Assembly (NCBI GenBank): GCA_937967795.1
Contig: CALBSK010000099.1
Span: 1 to 27,641 of the forward strand
Direction of reading: 5' to 3'
DNA length: 27,641 bases
Source: an uncultured Alphaproteobacteria bacterium
GTDB taxonomy: Bacteria > Pseudomonadota > Alphaproteobacteria > UBA9655
The notes under the pieces are model-generated. The model searched no databases. It worked only from the letters and a program-made list of their open reading frames with translations, and was not told where the DNA came from. A program made the position numbers and the translations under genes. This document shows, in pieces, positions 23,194 through 27,641 of the stretch (position 1 is its first letter; the number at the start of each line of letters is the position of its first letter).

Positions 23194-24017
23194 TGCGCAC
23201 TAGGAAGGCCAACCAGAAAAAGGCCTTTCTTTTGAGCAAGCTTTAACACTTCATCTCGATTTAAAATGAGTGTTCGCCCAGCTTCAACGGCAATCCCTCT
23301 CAGTCCTTCTTTTGCAGCATTATGTACGGTTTGAATTCCAATTACAGGAAGATCAACCCGCCGCTCTTGTAGACGCTTTGCAATCTTAATCAAGATTCCT
23401 CCTAATCCAGGACGGCGTAAAGCTCCCGTACGTGCGATTAAAGCATCGGTTCCTTCAATGGCTTCAATACCAAGGACAAGACCTTGTTGAATCACTACAG
23501 CTTGCCCCACATCTGCGGGACTTAATGCTGAAAGAACTTCAATGCCTCGCCCTATATCACGCCACGCTTGCTCATCTGGGTCAAGAGGCGTCAGAAGACC
23601 TTGGGGAGCTAAAAGATCAGTTAAAATCTCATCCGGTCCAACTACTTTATAACCATGTCCCTCTATCATCTGAATGACGAGTTTCAAAAGATTATCATCT
23701 CCTAAAGCTTTTGACCCAATTTTAGCCAGCCACTTAACGCCCTCCCAATCAGGTCGAATTTCACTCATGGCTGGTCGAGAGATAGCTCCTGCCATCACAA
23801 TCTCTTCGATATTGTTATCTTTTGTATATTGTAAGGCTTTACCTGCTTCTCCAAAATAAAGCCAAATATGAGGGACATCTTTAATAAGGTCTTTTTCTGT
23901 GTGCCCTTTAAAAGCAAGAATAACAAAAGGACGCTTCTGACTCTGAAAAACATTTATCAATGTACGTGGAAGGTCTCCCCTCCCCGCTATAAGAGCGATA
24001 GGGATCTGTCTAGGCAA
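23175..24017 (-). CDS. lpxI: UDP-2,3-diacylglucosamine pyrophosphatase LpxI (DUF1009)
   Basis: Hydrolyses UDP-2,3-diacylglucosamine to 2,3-diacylglucosamine-1-phosphate, replacing LpxH in alphaproteobacteria. LpxI hallmarks: IALIAGRGDLPRTLIN near the start, IVMAGAISRPAMSEIRPD, GDDNLLKLVIQMIEGHGY, VVGPDEILTDLLAPQG, EGTDALIARTGALRRPGLGG and GIQTVHNAAKEGLRGIAVEAG. The best start is a TTG at 24017, with GGAGGG at the right distance, giving 280 residues and an 8-nt overlap with the lpxA stop. A TTG at 24056 (293 aa) has no better support. No ATG is available near the N-terminus. The gene lies between lpxA and lpxB as usual. Confidence 0.94.
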   Translation of the reverse strand: MPRQIPIALIAGRGDLPRTLINVFQSQKRPFVILAFKGHTEKDLIKDVPHIWLYFGEAGKALQYTKDNNIEEIVMAGAISRPAMSEIRPDWEGVKWLAKIGSKALGDDNLLKLVIQMIEGHGYKVVGPDEILTDLLAPQGLLTPLDPDEQAWRDIGRGIEVLSALSPADVGQAVVIQQGLVLGIEAIEGTDALIARTGALRRPGLGGILIKIAKRLQERRVDLPVIGIQTVHNAAKEGLRGIAVEAGRTLILNRDEVLKLAQKKGLFLVGLPSAQCHRSL

Positions 24018-24858
24018 CGTTTGCCCTCCGATTCTCCTCCACTTGGTCCACTTCAAACTCCCATCTTTCGGAAGGCAAGCACAGAGGCCTTTCTGGCCCT
24101 TCTGCGATGAAAGTTAAAAGCTCTCTAATTGTCCGACAATTCCCATAGAGAGCACGAATTTTATTCACACGTTCTCCAAACGTTCCAACTTGGTCCTTGG
24201 CCAATAAATTATAGGCATTACGAAGATCATGAATATCTTGACGTTCAAATCCCCGCCGTTTCATTCCAATGATATTTAAACCTCCCAGCTTTCCTCTCAT
24301 AGCCATGACAGTCCCAAAAGGAATAACGTCTTCATTGACACCTGCCGTTCCTGAAATCATGGCATAAGATCCGATTCGTACAAACTGATGAATAGCAGCA
24401 AGGCCTCCTATAGTGGCATAATCTCCTACGGTAACATGCCCTCCTAAGGTAGCATTATTGGCCATCGTTACAAAATGACCCACACGGCAATCGTGCCCTA
24501 TGTGTACGCCCACCATGATATAACAATTATTTCCGACCGTTGTTTTCATTCCCCCCTTTGCCGTACCCGGATGAATGGTAACGTGCTCCCTGATCATACA
24601 AGACTCTCCAATTTCAATGAGAGATGGTTCTTGTTTGTAGTGAGCACTTTGAGGAGGCATCCCTAGAACTGCAAAGGGGAAAACTTCTGTTTTTGCACCA
24701 ATTATTGTATGTCCTTCTATAACAACATGGGAATGAATTTGGACATTTTCCTTTAGGGTGACGTGGGGGCCTATAAGACTGTAGGCCCCTACAGAAACAC
24801 CTTTCGCAAGCTTTGCCCCGTCAGCCACAATGGCTGTTGGGTGAATGTGAATAGACAT
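24010..24858 (-). CDS. lpxA: UDP-N-acetylglucosamine acyltransferase
   Basis: Transfers a 3-hydroxyacyl chain from ACP to UDP-GlcNAc, the first lipid A step. The 282-residue protein has a left-handed beta-helix of hexapeptide repeats (IHPTAIVADGAKLAKGV, VGDYATIGG). The catalytic base is His122 in IGHDCRVGH, with AVLGMPPQ and VNEDVIPFGTVMAMRGKLGGLNIIGMKRRGF also typical. The C-terminal helices (DIHDLRNAYNLL) are present. Acyl-chain length selectivity cannot be judged safely. It starts 26 bp after the fabZ stop and overlaps lpxI. Confidence 0.96.
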   Translation of the reverse strand: MSIHIHPTAIVADGAKLAKGVSVGAYSLIGPHVTLKENVQIHSHVVIEGHTIIGAKTEVFPFAVLGMPPQSAHYKQEPSLIEIGESCMIREHVTIHPGTAKGGMKTTVGNNCYIMVGVHIGHDCRVGHFVTMANNATLGGHVTVGDYATIGGLAAIHQFVRIGSYAMISGTAGVNEDVIPFGTVMAMRGKLGGLNIIGMKRRGFERQDIHDLRNAYNLLAKDQVGTFGERVNKIRALYGNCRTIRELLTFIAEGPERPLCLPSERWEFEVDQVEENRRANVA

Positions 24859-24884
24859 GATTAACTGCTTTCTTAAAAAATTAT

Positions 24885-25355
24885 TTAATTGTCCGAAATC
24901 ATCGCGGTTTTAACCGCTTCAGCGACAACCTCTCCATTGACTTTTGCTGCCCCTTTAAATCGCCATACGTTACCGCGCCGATGGGTTTTAACGACCTCGA
25001 GATAAAGAGTATCTCCCGGTACAACCATCTTGCGAAAGCGAGCTTCATCAATCCCCATAAAATAAACCAGCTTCTCTTTGTCATAAAGATCTAAGGAATG
25101 CATGGCAAGAGTAGCTGCTGTTTGTGCTAAGGCTTCAATAATCATTACGCCTGGCATAACTGGTTTTTGTGGAAAATGGCCTTGAAAATACCAGTCATTA
25201 GGGGAAACCGTTTTAATACCGACTGCACTTTCTCCCGTCATAACATCTACGAGCTTCTCTATCATTAACATGGGTGCACGGTGAGGTATGAGACGAATAA
25301 CTTGATCCAAACCAATCTCATTCTCCTGAGGTATTTGAGTTTCAGCTAGGGGCAT
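24885..25355 (-). CDS. fabZ: 3-hydroxyacyl-ACP dehydratase FabZ
   Basis: Dehydrates 3-hydroxyacyl-ACP in fatty acid elongation and competes with LpxA/LpxD for the same precursor, which explains its place in the lpx operon. The hot-dog fold shows the catalytic His60 in FQGHFPQKPVMPGVMIIEAL and Glu74, with IPHRAPMLMIEKL and GIDEARFRKMVVPGD conserved. The 156-residue length is normal. It starts 5 bp after the lpxD stop. Confidence 0.96.
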   Translation of the reverse strand: MPLAETQIPQENEIGLDQVIRLIPHRAPMLMIEKLVDVMTGESAVGIKTVSPNDWYFQGHFPQKPVMPGVMIIEALAQTAATLAMHSLDLYDKEKLVYFMGIDEARFRKMVVPGDTLYLEVVKTHRRGNVWRFKGAAKVNGEVVAEAVKTAMISDN

Positions 25356-25360
25356 AATTT

Positions 25361-26395
25361 TTACCTTTTATTTACCTTTTTGCGATTTTCTTCAGCGAGC
25401 TTTTTTACAATAGCAACCTGACGAAGATGGGCCTTAATAGGCATAGCGGGGCTTCCAAGGAGAACTTCCCCCGGCTCTACATCACGCAATATCCCAGATT
25501 GGGCGCCAAGGCGTGCGCCTGTACCTATCTTGAGGTGATCCGTAATACCGGCTTGCCCACCAGCAGCCACATAATCTCCAAATTTTGTGCTTCCTGCAAC
25601 CCCTGATTGAGCGACCATTACACACCCTTTTCCAAATTCCACATTGTGAGCAACTTGGACTAAATTGTCAATGCGTGTCCCTCGGCCAATGACTGTATCC
25701 GCGCCACTTCCTCGATCCACAGTCGTATTAGCACCAATTTCAACATAATCGTGAATAATAACACGCCCCAGTTGAGGAACGGGAACATGTCCTTCCGAAT
25801 CCATAAAAAACCCAAACCCGCTTTGACCAATTCGTGCTCCCGATTTAATATGAACATATTTACCAATAAGGGCATAGGAAAGAGAGACATGGTCTCTTAT
25901 AACAGTGCTCTCTCCAATTACGACCCCTTCTCCAATGACCGCAAGAGGCCCCACTTCCACATAATCGCCTAATTCCGCATGGGCTCCTATGACAGCCATA
26001 GGACCAATGATAACGTTCCTTCCGAGTTTAGCCGAAGGATGAACGACGGCCGTTGGGGCAATTTCTCCTTCCTTTCTTTCTTGAGGATAGAAAGCATTTG
26101 CGATGAGAGCATAAGATCGATAGGGATGAAGTGCAACAAGAAGAGCTAAATGGCGAGGTGCGTGCTCTGCCATCTCAGATGAGAGAATACAAGCAGAAGC
26201 TTTCGTCGTTTCAAGCGATTCTTGATATTTTGGGTTATGGAACACACTGATATAGAAAGGTTGCGATTCATTTAAAGGAGCCACATCTTCGATCAAGAGA
26301 GAGGGGTCACCTTGTCGGATCTCGCATTGGCCATAAGCTGCAAGCTCGCTTAAGGTAAAAGGCCCTTTTTTTCTATAAAATCGAGAATCGGTCAT
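25361..26395 (-). CDS. lpxD: UDP-3-O-acylglucosamine N-acyltransferase
   Basis: Adds the N-linked acyl chain to UDP-3-O-acylglucosamine, the third lipid A step. The 344 residues comprise an N-terminal uridine-binding domain (LSELAAYGQCEI..., NPKYQESLETTKASACIL), a left-handed beta-helix of hexapeptides (111-310) with the catalytic His250 in LVQVAHNVEFGKG, and FGFFMDSEGHVPVPQLGRVIIHD. Its C-terminal helix ends in basic residues. It is the first gene of the operon; the usual upstream bamA and skp/ompH are missing and are replaced by a repeat element and a dioxygenase gene. Confidence 0.96.
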   Translation of the reverse strand: MTDSRFYRKKGPFTLSELAAYGQCEIRQGDPSLLIEDVAPLNESQPFYISVFHNPKYQESLETTKASACILSSEMAEHAPRHLALLVALHPYRSYALIANAFYPQERKEGEIAPTAVVHPSAKLGRNVIIGPMAVIGAHAELGDYVEVGPLAVIGEGVVIGESTVIRDHVSLSYALIGKYVHIKSGARIGQSGFGFFMDSEGHVPVPQLGRVIIHDYVEIGANTTVDRGSGADTVIGRGTRIDNLVQVAHNVEFGKGCVMVAQSGVAGSTKFGDYVAAGGQAGITDHLKIGTGARLGAQSGILRDVEPGEVLLGSPAMPIKAHLRQVAIVKKLAEENRKKVNKR

Positions 26396-26427
26396 CTATC
26401 AGTAGCTCGTCAACGGTGATTTTGAAA

Positions 26428-26456
26428 TTTATACCGAGATCTCTCTTAAAATACAA
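26428..26456 (-). promoter_or_regulatory. Predicted promoter of the lpxD-fabZ-lpxA-lpxI-lpxB operon
   Basis: On the minus strand TTGTAT (26456-26451) and TATAAA (26433-26428) are spaced by 17 bp, 32 bp upstream of the lpxD ATG. The spacer holds the palindrome GAGATCTC. The -10 box is good and the -35 box moderate. It lies just downstream of repeat copy B, read in the operon direction. Confidence 0.45.
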
Positions 26457-26473
26457 AATCTTTTTTAAAGCTG

Positions 26474-26621
26474 CTGCAAAAGATCTTAAATTCTTTAAAT
26501 GAGATTGTCATCCTGAACTTGTTTCTTTTTGAATATTATCAAAGAGATGCCGAAATGATCCCGGGTCAAGCCCGGGACTAAAGGGTCGGCATGACTTTTT
26601 TGGGAAAAGACCCTTTTGCAG
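26474..26621 (+). repeat. Dispersed nested-palindrome (MITE/REP-like) element, copy B
   Basis: A 148-bp element with three nested inverted pairs: ends CTGCAAAAG (26474-26482) and CTTTTGCAG (26613-26621), inner arms ATGCCGA (26547-26553) and TCGGCAT (26586-26592), and a central hairpin of CCCGGG (26560-26565) and CCCGGG (26571-26576) around a 5-nt loop. It matches copy A (10568-10708, opposite orientation) over most of its length. It lies between the start of the lpx operon and the end of the dioxygenase gene, 6 bp from the latter's stop. It is not coding, and no target-site duplication is obvious. Confidence 0.8.
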
Positions 26622-26627
26622 TACCTT

Positions 26628-27590
26628 CTATTTACTAATGACCGTATTTTTAGAAAAAGGAAAATTTATTTGCTGACCGCTACCCTCTCCAGGATAGGGC
26701 TTATGATTGGCTCCCACCCGAGCAAACCCATTAATAAATAATCTCCTCTTATCCATTTCCTCTCGCGCGCTGGTCCTCTCGCTCTTATGAATTGATAAGG
26801 GGTGTGTAAAGAGTACATCTCCAGGCTCTAAAGTAATTGTCTTCCAAGGGCCATATTTATGAACTTTTTTTTCAACTTCTTTTTTACTTGTGATCTTTTT
26901 AAGCTCAAGATTTCCCTCCGCGGGGATCCCCTCTATTACTTTAATTGGACCATTCGTTTCTGTCATTTTATCAACAGCTATAAGAGTTTGAACAAAACTT
27001 TTACCATTTCCATTATTCCAATCTGGATCAAAAGCAATCCTGTTTTCTATGTCTTGGTGAGGAACAAATTCTACTGTCTTGTCTTTTTGTGGACGTTTAA
27101 AATGCAACTGATTAATGAGATGGTCACCTTTGTCGTCCTCTAACAGCTGGCCAACACATTCCAGCAATTCCTTTTTTCTTCCCAACTCCAGGAGTGCTGG
27201 TTCTATTGCTCCTACCCAAACAATTCGATGTATTCCTATTTGCCCTTTTTCGTTTTCAATAACAAATTGGGTTCCCTTATGCATAACTTTATGAATGGCT
27301 CCTTCTCCTAAGGATTTTCCTAGTTTTTCAGTTTCTTCTTCCAATCTTTCTGCACAATCGGAAATCTTCTTAATTTCATCTGAATTATACATTTGGCGAA
27401 CAATGACATAACCCTTCGTATAAAAGGCATCTATTTCTTCCTGGGTAAGACCAGCATAAAGATTGGATCCCATCATCATAAAGCACGACATAATTGCCAA
27501 CGAAGAATGTTGAAAAGAAGCGTATTTTTTATATGCACTTTTCCCCATCCTTAAAGGGTTTAAAGATATCACTTTTAAAACGGTCATCAT
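26628..27590 (-). CDS. Phytanoyl-CoA dioxygenase (PhyH)-family protein with N-terminal signal/anchor
   Basis: An Fe(II)/2-oxoglutarate-dependent dioxygenase-like protein, about 320 residues. The iron motif is seen as H178-x-D180 in FVPHQDIENR and the distal His268 in THPLSIHKSER. A basic stretch near Arg282-283 (DKRRLFING) lies where the 2-oxoglutarate-binding arginine sits. LIAVDKMTETNGPIKVIEG and LEPGDVLF are standard PhyH segments. The odd part is the N-terminus: a basic lead (KSAYKKYASFQHSS), then a hydrophobic stretch (LAIMSCFMMMGSNLYA) and a cleavage-like site before GLTQEE. That would export or anchor an enzyme that is normally cytosolic. The ATG at 27590 follows GAGGTG; 27587 (ATG) and 27602 (GTG) are alternatives. 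Substrate unknown. Confidence 0.78.
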   Translation of the reverse strand: MMTVLKVISLNPLRMGKSAYKKYASFQHSSLAIMSCFMMMGSNLYAGLTQEEIDAFYTKGYVIVRQMYNSDEIKKISDCAERLEEETEKLGKSLGEGAIHKVMHKGTQFVIENEKGQIGIHRIVWVGAIEPALLELGRKKELLECVGQLLEDDKGDHLINQLHFKRPQKDKTVEFVPHQDIENRIAFDPDWNNGNGKSFVQTLIAVDKMTETNGPIKVIEGIPAEGNLELKKITSKKEVEKKVHKYGPWKTITLEPGDVLFTHPLSIHKSERTSAREEMDKRRLFINGFARVGANHKPYPGEGSGQQINFPFSKNTVISK

Positions 27591-27641
27591 AATACACCTC
27601 ACTTTCTTAGAGCTTATGAACCTTTTTAAATAATACAGAAA

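Overview
The window looks like chromosomal DNA of a low-GC alphaproteobacterium, probably an intracellular or symbiotic lineage of the Holosporales/Rickettsiales type. The alphaproteobacterial signals are a MipZ-type division ATPase next to a membrane J-domain-like protein, an lpxD-fabZ-lpxA-lpxI-lpxB operon that uses LpxI, and a terminase of the gene-transfer-agent/phage type. The symbiont lifestyle is inferred from AT-rich spacers, decayed IS fragments, dispersed palindromic repeats and an unusually high share of unrecognised secreted proteins. No rRNA, tRNA or CRISPR array was seen.

Layout. 1-4994: a small secreted protein, a soluble lytic transglycosylase (minus), then dapA-smpB overlapping by 4 nt, an AT-rich class I methyltransferase, and a convergent GlcG/HbpS-family protein. 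4995-8640: an accessory stretch with a secreted LRR protein, a scar of IS3-family and IS5-family remnants, a small secreted protein, a possible transposase zinc-finger remnant and a secreted alanine/lysine-rich protein with a histone-like basic tail. 8678-12778: typA, a repeat element, a small cysteine-rich secreted protein and an aldehyde dehydrogenase. 12801-14701: a two-TM protein and, convergent to it, a secreted protein with a PD-(D/E)XK nuclease-like domain. 14780-16038: membrane J-like protein and mipZ. 16238-18703: an M14/AstE-like zinc deacylase and an orphan terminase large subunit. 18717-20379: a small secreted protein and a secreted kinase-fold protein. 20455-26395: a minus-strand housekeeping run (MBL hydrolase, tatD, lpxB, lpxI, lpxA, fabZ, lpxD). 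26474-27590: a second copy of the repeat element and a PhyH-type dioxygenase with a predicted signal or anchor.

How it fits together. The core genes serve lysine/peptidoglycan precursor supply (dapA), ribosome rescue (smpB), wall turnover (slt), septum placement (mipZ) and lipid A synthesis (lpx/fabZ), so the cell keeps a Gram-negative envelope. Between these blocks sit singletons carrying signal peptides, several with enzyme folds unusual for exported proteins (nuclease, kinase, dioxygenase) or eukaryote-like features (LRR, histone-like tail). I infer that they may act outside the cytoplasm, possibly on a host or competitor. The most distinctive items are the secreted nuclease and kinase candidates, a roughly 145-bp nested-palindrome element present twice in opposite orientation, and a palindromic element that may supply the start codon of the lytic transglycosylase.
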